Positions 10,241 through 19,883 of a DNA stretch of 54,853 nt are shown in pieces. The first letter of the stretch is position 1; every line of letters begins with the position of its first letter. This stretch comes from Chara braunii (lineage: Eukaryota; Streptophyta; Charophyceae; Charales; Characeae). Location: assembly GCA_003427395.1 (NCBI GenBank), contig BFEA01000181.1, positions 2,003,462 to 2,058,314 on the forward strand, read 5' to 3'. A program made the translations under genes and the position numbers. The notes below the pieces were generated by a model, which was given only the letters and a program-made list of their open reading frames with translations, was not told the DNA's origin and made no database searches.

Positions 10241-10310
10241 CTGCCTCTCTGCCTGCCTGTCTGCCTACCTGCCTGCACGTCTGTCTGTCTGACTGCCCGT
10301 CTGCCTGGAC
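10210..10310. repeat. CTGC/CTGT tetranucleotide repeat
   Basis: Degenerate (CTGY)n array with TGCCTGCC and TGTCTGTC phases. Cys/Leu-rich frames on the plus strand and Gln/Arg-rich frames on the minus strand are artefacts. Confidence 0.85.
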
Positions 10311-10559
10311 CCTGGTAGCGGCTGAGGCCTGGACCAAACACTTAGCATTCGGGCCTAGTCTGGGCCTATGTACGGGCCCAGGCCCGAGCTTTGAATTAAG
10401 GGGGGGGGGGGGAGAAACACCAAGAAAAAAGCTCCGGGCCTATACCTGGACCCGGCCAGCGGCTTAGGCTTGCGCCTGGACCGAACGCCCAGTCTGGGCC
10501 TATGCATAGCTTGACCATTGAAAAGGAAAACAACAAAAAAAAACGGAAAAAAAAAAGGG

Positions 10560-10612
10560 GATTGATTGATTATAATTAATTAATTGATTGATTGATTGAT
10601 TGATTGATTTAA
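10560..10612. repeat. (GATT)n tetranucleotide repeat
   Basis: GATT units with an internal AATTAATTAATT segment. Confidence 0.9.
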
Positions 10613-10644
10613 ATAAAAACAAATCAACCAAGCAGTCGGTAGAT

Positions 10645-10950
10645 AGAATTGCCTGTGTGTCTGCATGCGTGTTTGCCTGTATGTCTGCTTCCTTGTGTGC
10701 TTGCCTATCTGCCTGTCTGCCTTCGTATCTCCCCGCCTGTCTGTCTGCCTGTCTATCTGCCTGTTTGCCTGCCTGTCTGCCCGCATACATGTCTGTCTGC
10801 CTTGCCTATCTCGCTACCTATCTGCCTATATGTCTTCATGTCTATCTGCCTATGTGTCTGCGTGTTTGTCTGCCTGCCGGTCTTCTCCATGCTTGCCCCT
10901 GGGCATACCTACCTGTTTGTCTACCGCATCCTATGCCTGCCTGTCTGCTG
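10645..10950. repeat. CTGC/CTGT tetranucleotide array
   Basis: A long degenerate (CTGY)n array with TATCTGCC variants. The neighbouring satellite units carry short CAGACAGA tracts, the reverse complement of the same motif, so the arrays may share an origin. Confidence 0.85.
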
Positions 10951-11120
10951 CATCCTACGTGCCTCGGCATAGTTGCCCGGCCTTCCCCGGGCCTGTCTCC
11001 GTGGCTTGCTCCTAGTCTGTGTTCCCGGTACAGGCTCGGGCCCAGACCCAAGTCAACGACTACCTGGCCAGACCCTGGTCAACGGCTGTGCAGGCCCGGG
11101 CCTAGACCCAGGCCAATGAC

Positions 11121-11146
11121 GGGATGCGCCTGGGACTAAGCTTTGC

Positions 11147-11182
<36 letters not shown>

Positions 11183-13655
11183 TCCTTTCACAGTTGCACT
11201 GTCAAGTATGCGCCAGCTCCAGGTCAACAGTCTGCCTGGGTTTTTAAGGGCTTGTTTCTCACCGAGGTCAACGTGAGTCCAACCTATAAAGACATATAAG
11301 TACAGGTCTGGGTCCATACCCCACTCAAAGGGGCACAGGCCCAGACCCATTCAATAACCCGAACCCAGGTCCGTGGTAAAAAAAAAAAAAAAAAAAACAG
11401 GTCCGTGCTAAAAAAAAAAAAAGAACAAACAGGTCTGGGCCCATACCCCACTCAAAGGGGCACAGGCCCAAACCCAATCAACAACCCAGGGCTAGACCCA
11501 AGTCCACGGGTACAGACCCGCAGACCAGCGGCAGGTCAACCCCTGGAACTGGACACCGCGCAGGACTTACACCTGGGCGTGGACCAGCCCGGTCAGCTGG
11601 TCAGCCCTGGGCGTGGATCCAGGATTCAGGCCCAGTCTGGGCCTATCCACAGGTCTAGGGCTGGGCTTTTAGAACAGGCAGACGGACAGACGCACAAACA
11701 GACATACAGTAGGGCCACGTATGCCAGTCTGTCCGTCTGAACCTTGGGATGCGCCTGGGACTAAGCCGTGCTGTTTAAAAAAAACAAAAAAAAACAAAAA
11801 CAAAAAAAAAACAGGTCCTTTCACAGTTGCACTGTCAAACATGCGCCAGGTCCAGGTCAACAGTCTGGGTCTGGGTCTTTAAGGGCCTATCCGTGCTTAA
11901 AAAAAAAGGTTTGGGCCTATACCCCACTCAAAGGCTTGGGCCTATACCCCACTCCAGGTCAACAGTCTGGGCCTGGGTCAACTGTCCGTGCTTAAAAAAA
12001 AAAAAAAAAAGGTTTGGGCCTATACCCCACTCAAAGGGGCACAGGCCCAAACCCAATCAACAACCCAGGGCCAGACCCAGGTGAACGGGTACAGACCCGC
12101 AGACCAGCGGCAGGTCAACCCCTGGAACTGGACACCGCGCATGACTTGCACCTGGCCGTAGACAAGCCCGGTCAACTGTTCAGCCCTGGGTGTGGATCCA
12201 GGATTCAGGCCTAGTCTGGGCCTATCCACAGGTCTAGGGCTGGGCTTTCAGAACAGGCAGATGGACATACGCACAGACAAACATACAGCAGGGCCACGTA
12301 TGCCAGTCTGTACGTCTGAACCTTGGGATGTGCCTGGGACTAAGCCTTGCTCTTTAAAAAAAACAAAAAAAACACAGGTCCTTTCACATTTGCACTGTCA
12401 AGCATGCGCCATGTCCAGGTCAACAGTCTGGGCCTGGGTCTTTAAGGGCCTGTTTCTCACCGAGGTCAATGTGAGTCCAACCTATAAAGACATATAAGTA
12501 CAGGTCTGGGCCCATACCCCACTCAAAGGGGCACAGGCCCAGACCCAATCAACAACCCGGGCCCAGGTCCGTGCTAAAAAAAAAAAAAAGAAACAGGTCC
12601 GTGCTAAAAAAAAACAGGTCTGGGCCCATACCCCACTCAAAGGAGCACAGGCCCAGACCCAATCAATAACCCAGGCCCAGACCCAGGTCAACAGGTACAG
12701 ACCCGCAGACCGGCGGCAAGTCAACCCCTGGAACTGGACACCGGGTAGGACTTGCACCTGGGCGTGGACCAGCCCGGTCAACTGGTCAGCCCTGGGTGTC
12801 GATCCAGGATTCAGGCCTAGTCTGGGCCTATCCACAGGTCTTGGGCTGGACTTTTAGAACAGGCAGACAGACAGACCCACAGATAAACATACAACAGGGC
12901 CACGTATGCCAGTCTGCCCGTCCGAACCTTGGGATGCGCCTGGGACTAAGCCTTGTTGTTAAAAAAAAAAANNNNNNNNNNNNNNNNNNNNNNNNNNNNN
13001 NNNNNNNNNNNNNNNNNNNNNNNNNNNNNNNNNNNNNNNNNNNNNNNNNNNNNNNNNNNNNNNNNNNNNNNNNNNNNNNNNNNNNNNNNNNNNNNNNNNN
13101 NNNNNNNNNNNNNNNNNNNNNNNNNNNNNNNNNNNNNNNNNNNNNNNNNNNNNNNNNNNNNNNNNNNNNNNNNNNNNNNNNNNNNNNNNNNNNNNNNNNN
13201 NNNNNNNNNNNNNNNNNNNNNNNNNNNNNNNNNNNNNNNNNNNNNNNNNNNNNNNNNNNNNNNNNNNNNNNNNNNNNNNNNNNNNNNNNNNNNNNNNNNN
13301 NNNNNNNNNNNAAAAAAAAAGGTCGGTGCTAAAAAAGAAAAAGAAAAAAAGATCTGGGCCCATACCCCAGTCAAAGGGGCACATGCCCAGACCCAATCAA
13401 CAACCCAGGGCCAAACCCAGGTCAACGGGTACAGACCCGCAGACCAGCGGCAGGTCAACCCCTGGAACTGGACACCGCACAGGACTTGCACCTGGGCGTG
13501 AACCAGCCCGGTCAGCTGGTCAGCCCTGGGCATGGATCCAGGATTCAGGCCCAGTCTGGGCCTATCCACAGGTCTAGGGCTGGGCTTTCAGAACAGGCAG
13601 ACGGACCGACGCACAGACAGACATACAGCAGGGCCACGTATGCCAGTCTGTACGC
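11121..13655. repeat. satellite: tandem ~0.6-kb units with internal A-tracts
   Basis: The marker GGGATGCGCCTGGGACTAAG begins at 11121, 11746, 12325 and 12931, giving periods of 625, 579 and 606 bp. Each unit holds several A-homopolymers, a block GGTCCTTTCACAGTTGCACT, one or more copies of CATACCCCACTCAAAGGGGC (an imperfect foldback), a block ACCCGCAGACCAGCGGCAGG, and a terminal CAGACAGA-like tract ending GCCACGTATGCCAGTCTG. Units differ mainly in A-tract length and in duplication of the CCCCACTCAAAGGGG segment. The last unit contains the N gap and stops at 13655, where Ty3-like sequence begins. Frames here are artefacts. Confidence 0.85.
12972..13311. other. assembly gap (340 N)
   Basis: N run flanked on both sides by A-homopolymer inside a satellite unit, consistent with failure to assemble a poly-A-containing tandem repeat. 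Confidence 0.99.
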
Positions 13656-14051
13656 AAGTAGATCCGCCTCAGGTATAGACCCTACATCCCGTATGGTGAC
13701 CCCGTTGGTCCTTCGGAGATTCTGGATCCACCTTAGTTTGTTGCTACCTCCTTTTCTCAGAAAGAACCAGTTGTTGGAGTAGGCACTCTCACAAGGCTCT
13801 GCGACAAATGTCCTTATCTTTTCTTTAATGAAGACCACTATCTCTTCCTTCACTTTTTGCGCATACTTCCACGGGGGGCTATCTTTCCAAGGTACGTGAA
13901 GTATCGTATGAATCTGGGCGGGCTTAGCGTACCTCGGGCTTATCCTCCCTCTCTCCGAATTATCGAAGGCTATGGCCTTATTGCAATCCCTCGGGGTCTT
14001 AGCCACATATTCCTTCTCTTGTTTCGTGAGGTTTCCATCCCCTATGTCCAT
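13656..14051 (-). pseudogene. reverse transcriptase N-terminal fragment (Ty3-type)
   Basis: The segment contains HTILHVPWKDSPPWKYAQKV, the RT entry region, then SNNWFFLRKGGSNKLRWIQN and TIRDVGSIPEADLLA. The catalytic blocks (the LDL block and the YxDD block) are absent because the sequence ends at the satellite junction. The large element at 46497-47504 shows the complete equivalent region. Confidence 0.85.
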
Positions 14052-14218
14052 TTTAGCTAGCCTATCGGTCGTAATTCACTGCCCTTCGGTCTCCTTCCGC
14101 TTTCGGATGATATCGGCTATCTCCTCCTCCGATATTGAGGCTTCCCCCGGTCTATCCCGGCTGACCGCAGCGGTTTTCACTTTCTCCGTTACGGTTTTAT
14201 GCTTCTTACCTCTGTCGG

Positions 14219-14977
14219 CTAGAGGGATTCCCCCCAAAAGGACAGCCTTACGCACCTGCCGAATTCCTCTTCTTCATCCTCCTTTTCATATCCAACCCCA
14301 TTGATGATTATTCGGTCTCCAATCTCCTCGACTTCTACCCGATCCCCCGAGGTTTCCTTCTCGGCGAAGGGGGACTCTTCTAGTCGGACCCGACAAACTC
14401 GTGACTCGGCTTCCCTCCTCCTTGAAACACTGGTGCGGTTCCGCTCATCTTGAGCATCCACAGTTTTTAGGACCACCCTGATCCCGTCCGGACTTTGGAT
14501 CAAGAGGGTCTGACTCCCGTCCGGAAGGTCGACCGTGGTAGCGTGGACCGCGCTCAGCCATGTCCTCCCGAGGATCAACTCGGAGGAACATTCTTTTACC
14601 AAGAAAATTAGGACAGTAGCTTCCACTCCTGCGACCTCAATCAAGGGGTTGTGACATACCCCTATCGCCAGTTGGAGCTTGTTGTCCGCCACCACCATCG
14701 ACATTGCCACTCCTCTATCCACTTCTGGTCCCAGTTCTCTTGCTATAAAGTCCTGACACATGGTCGACTCGGACCCATTATCCACTAGGGCTCTCATCTT
14801 CTTCCCACTCACAACGGCTTGGAGCTGGTTGCTCCCTAATACATAAAATTTCTTGACTTCCTCATCGGAGAAGAAATTTGCCGGTAGTTCCTTCATCGTA
14901 ATTTGAGAGGATTGTACCTCCTCCTTAGCGGGTCTGTCTCCAGGAACGGTTGGTCCTCCCGCGAGCGGAATCCTCAC
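14219..14977 (-). pseudogene. retropepsin-type aspartic protease segment
   Basis: The catalytic block reads MRALVDNGSESTM around residue 66, with Asn at the position where Ty3-type proteases have Ser or Thr (D-S/T-G). The second conserved block SSELILGRTWL lies about 70 residues later, as expected for a retropepsin fold. An acidic C-terminal extension (EKEDEEEEFG) leads toward RT. The enzyme would cleave the element polyprotein. The frame is open over 253 codons, but neighbouring parts are shifted. Confidence 0.75.
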
Positions 14978-15117
14978 CTTCCTGGTGATGCTCAGGAGCT
15001 CGTCTCTAGCGCTCTTGCTGGCCGCCAGATACTCCAGAAGTCATCTCAAGTAACTTGATCTTGCGCAAAGACCCTGGCCTTGCTCTTCTCTCCTTTTCCC
15101 TGCAAAGGGTCAGGATT

Positions 15118-15960
15118 CTATACACGTCTGCCCTCACCCTCTCTAGTCTCACTAGCTCGCTGATGCCTCAAGTTCATTCGCCGGCACGCAATCGCGATCC
15201 GTACGAGATCCGAGGGGTCCAATCCTTCTAACCCCGCCTCACAAATCTTCCCCAAGTACCTCCACGAAATGGTCGACACCCTCACATGTTGACCCCAACC
15301 CTCGAAGGCATAGCCCAGGTCCTCTAGTGACGACCAATTGTCCTGGTACAAATTTCGAAGGCACCACGATAGCAGGGCGTGCATGTTCGATCCCGTGAAC
15401 CGAAATTCGTTCAAGATCGAGATCCTATGCTCTACCGCCCTCTTGACCGCCTTGGAGGGGCAGACCCGCTCAAGGATGAAACGAGGGACTCCTACGGGGT
15501 CACTGGCGACAAATAGCAGTACCTTTTCCCAACCCTCGTATGTCACCTGAAGTATCCTTTGGTACCTCTCTCGAGGCCTCACCTCCTCCACTAGCCTTTC
15601 TAGATGGTCTCGTACAGCTTGCGCGTCTAAGAGAAGGTCTTCCCCCAACTTCAAATTTTGGACTACCTCTAGGAGACCCTCCTTCAAAACGAATATCTTG
15701 GCTTCCCCAATCACTAACCTCTCCTCGCTACTTACCGACGGCCGAACGAATGCCTCCCCTCGGGGGATTTTGGACACTTCCCTTCGAATGGTTCTCGTCG
15801 GACCCTCCAAGCTTGCCTTTTACCATGTGATGTGGACAACCACCCCCACCTCTTCTATAGGCTTTATCGAGGCCGAAAGAGTCTCGATAATTTCCCTTAT
15901 CATCACCTCGTCCGAGCCTCGTACCCCGTCCGGTTACTCACTTGCTCTTCCCCAAAGAGG
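15118..15960 (-). pseudogene. gag-like protein of truncated Ty3-type element
   Basis: The frame 15810-15118 encodes about 230 residues, helix-rich in appearance (KLGEDLLLDAQAVRDHLERL, YEGWEKVLLFVASDPVGVP, ALLSWCLRNLYQDNW). It has no zinc knuckle in the part seen. The same frame continues upstream with EIIETLSASIKPIEEVGVVV before an in-frame TAA at 15822-15820, so the real start is further upstream. Gag assignment rests on position directly before the protease and on size, not on a recognised domain. Confidence 0.55.
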
Positions 15961-15999
15961 CGGGCATATGAGACGTCAGCAACGTGAACTCTCACAACA

Positions 16000-16780
16000 G
16001 AAAAAAAGTGGTGTAATTGAAAACGAGTTTATCACAAACATTTGCGTATACAACATATTATAAACAGTTTATAAACTGTTTAAGGGAGGGGTTCACATAT
16101 ATATACATGAAGCCAATCAATCTGGTTTGGACAGACATTGATTATGTTATCGGTGTTGGTATAGTTATTTTAAACTGTATACAAACAGTTTAACAACAGT
16201 TGATTTTGTGTTGAAATTTTCGCTCATGTGTTGAAAATCTGTTCATAAAGAGTTGATATCATGTTGGAATAATATGGTTGTGAATTATATTAAAAATTGA
16301 ACATATTTAGGTTAAAAAAAATATTCAGAATTACATTATAGCATTGTTTGCATAGTATCCTTACGTAATTAAGATGTGTTGTTGTTGTTGACGACATTGA
16401 AAACCAACTTTCTTATATTTATGAATCTAATAGATTTACATGAGTTTTTTTTCTTTTTTTTTTCTTTTTTTTTTTCCCCCTTTCTCTCCCAATAGAAGGA
16501 TGTAATGAAGTTTGTTTCTCATAGCACAAAACCACACACATTCTCTATAATACCTACCATGGTCATTGCAAAACTTTCTATTTAGCTGCAGTTGAATAAG
16601 TGTAGCATCAAATCGATATGCGTTTGTCTCGCAGCATAATTGTGCAACTGCAGAGTTGATGGATAAACAACAAAGGTAGATAATATTTTCTAAATTAAGT
16701 AAGAATTCACTTTTTGTAATCAGGTAAGTGAAATTTTATTTTTTTTATATCTTTGTTTCTTAGAAACACTTACGGAAGCT
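16000..16780. other. AT-rich spacer, no gene seen
   Basis: It contains loosely repeated AAACAGTTTATAAACTGTTTAA-like foldbacks near 16060-16195 and a T-rich run near 16445-16480. No coding region was recognised. Confidence 0.5.
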
Positions 16781-16789
16781 TTGAGAGCA

Positions 16790-17256
16790 TATTATTTTTT
16801 TAATTGTGAAGTGTGAATAACTTTGTCATTTCAAGCGACACTTCTTGTAATTGGTTGGTGCCTACATTTATGTGTTACAATGACTATGGTAAGTCATAAA
16901 ATAGTATGCACCTACCGACCATATACGCAAATACTGGTAGATACGTGATAGTAAAAGATTCAGGATGATTATAAAATAAAAGTGTAATATCCTTTATGAG
17001 AAGTGTTTAATGGTGACAACACAGTATATTATTTTTGCAATTGTAAAGTTTGAATAACTCTTTGGTTTCAGTCGACACTTCTTGTGGTCGGTTGATGCCT
17101 ACATTCACGTGTTGCAACAAATATGCTAAGCCATAAAATAATATGCACCTACCGACCTAATACAAAAACATTGTTAGATACGTGATAGAAGACTTACGAT
17201 GATTATAATATAAGAGCGTAATATTTTTTTTGAGAAGTTCTTCATACCGACGACGT
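16790..17256. repeat. 237-bp tandem repeat, two copies
   Basis: CGACACTTCTTGT begins at 16836 and again at 17073 (period 237). The shared order is TTGAATAACT, CGACACTTCTTG, GTTGATGCCTACAT, ATGCACCTACCGACC, ATACGTGATAGA and GATGATTATAA. A third copy lies at 23690-23935, beyond the PLE, and the ATGCACCTACCGACC motif occurs once more near 28599. Confidence 0.8.
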
Positions 17257-17274
17257 TTATATATATATATATAC

Positions 17275-17395
17275 CAACATAGCTACACGGCAATGCCACT
17301 GGCATGACAACCGGTTCACCATAGGTTGACCCATCCCAGTCCTCTCGTACTAGGGATGACTTCTCTCAGTTTTCTTCAAATCATCAACGGTACAG
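17275..17395 (-). rRNA. partial bacterial/organelle-type LSU (23S-like) rRNA fragment
   Basis: On the minus strand the sequence includes CCTAGTACGAGAGGACTGGG, the sarcin-ricin loop region, followed by GGTTGTCATGCCAGTGGCAT and GTAGCTATGT. This is the same order as in bacterial and organellar 23S rRNA, and it differs from the cytosolic 28S form. About 120 nt are recognisable, with changes in the 5' part. It abuts the 3' boundary of the PLE at about 17393. It is most likely a nuclear insertion of organelle DNA (mitochondrial or plastid) and not a functional gene. Confidence 0.75.
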
Positions 17396-17577
17396 AGGAA
17401 AGGAGAGCGAGATGGATTCGCCGCAGCCAAGAAAAACACACATCATCACACACGTGATACAGAGCAGTCTTTGGCCAAAACCCAAGAGGCCTAATCACGA
17501 TAAAAAGAAAGAATTAAGAACAACGTCGTCAACTTCCACCATAGTCGTCAGATAGGTCTAGACGCTCACCACCCCAC

Positions 17578-17662
17578 ACGCCTCACTGTTGCCGACGCTC
17601 TGACACTCCCCAACGCGTTTCTGCCGGCGCCAGAACCGGCTTCGTCAGGGGGGTTTAGGCAC
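17578..17662 (-). ncRNA. candidate type I hammerhead ribozyme in the 3' pseudo-LTR
   Basis: On the minus strand the core elements are CUGACGA (17648-17642), helix II arms GCCGG and CCGGC around UUCUGGCG, and GAAA (17621-17618) followed by CGCGUU. Two helix III models are possible. In one, the self-complementary ACGCGU gives a short, dimer-type helix III with cleavage after GUU and GGGG pairing with CCCC as helix I. In the other, ACGC pairs with GCGU (17598-17595), giving a GUC site at 17594/17593. A deviation is an A-A apposition where hammerheads usually have G10.1-C11.1. Hammerheads are established components of PLE pseudo-LTRs. Confidence 0.55.
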
Positions 17663-17746
17663 CTCCTTGGTAAGTCGGCGACGGTCAAAAATACGATTGT
17701 CGTCACCTTTATTCTAGTCTATTCCTAACTCTTCTGTCGGGCTACC

Positions 17747-18325
17747 CTATCCCCACCCTATGTCCCGGTACTTTTCCCATTCCGGAGCCTTCCTGTTCAC
17801 AAATTTATTCAACACTTCGATGAAGAAAGAGCTCGGGTATTTGAGCAGCCTAAGTTCCTGCTGAAGCGTTAGCAGGGGAAGCTCTGCCAGGTCCACAGTG
17901 GAGGTGCAGGCTCGAATCCTGGCGAGCGCACTGTTCACTACCACCTTTTTCTGTTTCAGATCCGAGAAAGACCCAAACCCTTGCATGGACCGGTACGAAA
18001 AGTCCTCTGACCAAATATTTTCCTCATTTTTCCCCCTGTACCCGATCTCAATGTGGTTCGGGTTCTGGCATACCTTCAGTTCACATCCCAAAAAAAACCA
18101 GGTTCCTTCCCCTCTATCCGTCCTAATAAGCTCCAGGTTACTATCGTAAATCCTTTCCGACTTCTCTACTACCGCATCCGCCCTTCGGGCCTCATTATTG
18201 GTATCCCCTTCCCAAATGAAAATTGACAGGTCATCGACCAGCCGAATACCTTGGACAAGGTTCCGATCTTCCCCCAATGACTCAAGGAAACAAACTTCAT
18301 TAAAAATGCACAGTAGGCAGGTCAA
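17747..18325 (-). pseudogene. PLE reverse transcriptase, C-terminal part
   Basis: It contains the catalytic pair in QGIRLVDDLSIFIWEGDT (motif C), TWFFLGCELKV (motif D-like), and a thumb-like segment with SDLKQKKVVVNSALARIRA and LKYPSSFFIEVLNKF. The order and spacing fit a PLE RT. The frame closes at GWG-stop (17747), leaving about 350 nt of 3' untranslated sequence that holds the hammerhead-like motif. Confidence 0.8.
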
Positions 18326-18969
18326 CGGAGGGCTATAGGCACCCCCCTAACCTGCCGTAATATCCGACCTGCAGCTATCAGGAAAGTATGCTGCGGTTCA
18401 TATTTGACGAAACGAACAACCTGTTCAGTACTTACAAACAACCAGTCCTTACCTCTTTGATTAGCAAAAGAAACCCCTTTCCCTCTTCTTTTCACGAAAA
18501 CCCCCTTCCTCCCCTTTCTCTTCATAGCCCTTTCCAGCCAAGTGACCGACTGAAGAATAGAGGCATGTGGGAGTTCATTAAACATCTCCTTTATGTAAAA
18601 CGCCAAACCCCTCATGCATCCATTCCTCCCCGTGGCCTTTGCCCACTTCGATATTTTTTCCACCCTCCCTTTCAGATCCCCAACTGATCTCAGATTGAAG
18701 TAGCTTGATGGTGCAAGAAGCAGCAACATCGCGTTTAATGCCATAGCTACCCTACTACTTGCCTGCTTCGAGGGTTCTGAGTAAGACGGTGTAATCGGAC
18801 GGAATTTCTGAAAATCCTTATTTTTTGGCACAACGTAGGCATTGCCCAACGTCCCTTTCCCGTCCCATTTCCCCAAGTTCTCAAACCCTTGCTTGTCATA
18901 CTCCTTCTTACACAGTTCCAAAGTTTCACGTTCTTCCTCCATCACTGCTTTGAAACTCGTTTTCCCCAA
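18322..18969 (-). pseudogene. PLE reverse transcriptase, central part
   Basis: GNAYVVPKNKDFQKFRPITP matches RT motif 2 (PK and RPI). LAFYIKEMFNELPHASI corresponds to the motif A block, but the position of the first catalytic Asp reads Tyr (TAC at 18597-18595). QVRGVPI marks the motif B entry, after which the sequence is scrambled by a 13-bp deletion relative to the second copy, which retains GVPMGKSTSPPLACLLC. No complete RT is encoded. Confidence 0.8.
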
Positions 18970-19883
18970 AAAAGATCTCTTATCCCTTCACCATATCTTT
19001 TCGGACACATAATCAGCGTTTCTGCAGGGTTCTTATCCAGAGGTACCCGCACATAGTTGACCAATATCTTCTTCCAAAGCTCAACACAGTCGCAGACCGA
19101 TTGGTCCTCCGCTCCCCTTGGCGGATCGATCAACACGCCCTCAACCTCCTTGGGCGTAACCCATCGAGTCAGCCCATACAACAGAAAGCAAGCATTTATG
19201 TCTCTAGTAACCCCCTAAACTAATCCCAGTCCTTCTCTTTTAAATAGGTTCTTGGCGTTAATTAAAGTAGCCGGGACTCCGGCCGCGGAACTGAGTTTGC
19301 AGGTCACATATCCTTCCATCTTAGGAAGGTCCAAGTCCGCACAAGGGCAGACACCTACCACATTCTGCGCAACAGATTTGTGGTTCTGCAACGCCTGACC
19401 GACAGTACGATTCCGTTTCCATACCGTCCTCAGGCGCCTGCAAATGATCCTGCTCACACATTCCGGATATTGTTCTCTAATCATGTCCTTCACGAGGTCC
19501 CGTACTTTCCTCTTAGACACGTTATTATTAAAAGTAACTCTCACTACGACTCTTCTCCTAATCCTTACCCCGTACTTCTTCCGGATGACCCCATCCAAGA
19601 TTCCCTTGATTTTACTCCTTGTCGACTTTTTTGAAAAGGTCCGTGCAGTCTGAAACAAACGGACCAGGTCCTCCAAGTTACATTTGAACAAATTCTTGAC
19701 AGACCAGGGGACCGACAGTAGCCTAATCAGGAGTCTTTTATCGCTAGTCGATCCGGGTTTCCCGTGCACGATGCGAATCACCCCAAACTTCCCACCCTCT
19801 TGAAAATCCTTCTTACAGTCTTTAAGAAAACGCACTTTTCCTTTCAAGCGTAGCACTGAATCGCCGAACTTCCTCTTAATCAC
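18942..19883 (-). pseudogene. PLE RT N-terminal region
   Basis: This is one frame with a TAG at 19217-19215. The first part is Lys/Arg-rich (SKRKVRDLVKDMIREQYPE) and includes a Cys cluster, GVCPCADLDLPKMEGYVTCK. After the stop the frame runs into VRVPLDKNPAETLIMCPKRY. The DKN-P-Y block corresponds to the DKG-type motif that characterises PLE reverse transcriptases before RT motif 2. The frame ends at 18942 and RT continues in another phase. Confidence 0.75.

Larger units (their letters stand above)
13656..15960 (-). mobile_element. truncated Ty3-type retroelement
   Basis: On the minus strand the order is gag-like, protease, RT N-terminus, the order of a Ty3-type pol. The RT is lost just after the block VTIRDVGSIPEADLLA, where the sequence changes abruptly to satellite at 13655. 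No LTR was identified at the other end. Its RT block resembles that of the large plus-strand element (KWIQNL and TVRDADSLPNVDLL equivalents), so the two belong to related lineages. RNase H and integrase are absent. Confidence 0.85.
17393..18711 (-). repeat. 3' pseudo-LTR (3' part of full PLE copy)
   Basis: Direct-repeat partner of 22216-23516. Differences include an extra stretch near 17414-17450 (CGCCGCAGCCAAGAAAAAC and following) and the 13-bp deletion near 18335. It contains the RT C-terminal half, the 3' untranslated region and a hammerhead-like motif. Confidence 0.85.

Noticed and set aside
10215-10950. CRISPR-like array of short repeats
   Set aside because: The tetranucleotide periodicity is continuous, there are no unique spacers, and the context is eukaryotic.
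10117-11139. Cys/Leu-rich frames resembling a cysteine-repeat protein
   Set aside because: They are translations of the CTGC/CTGT tetranucleotide array. The opposite strand gives Gln/Arg repeats of equal length.
11405-13577. Several 60-200 residue frames over the satellite
   Set aside because: They recur with the repeat period, shift frame at A-tracts and run through the N gap.
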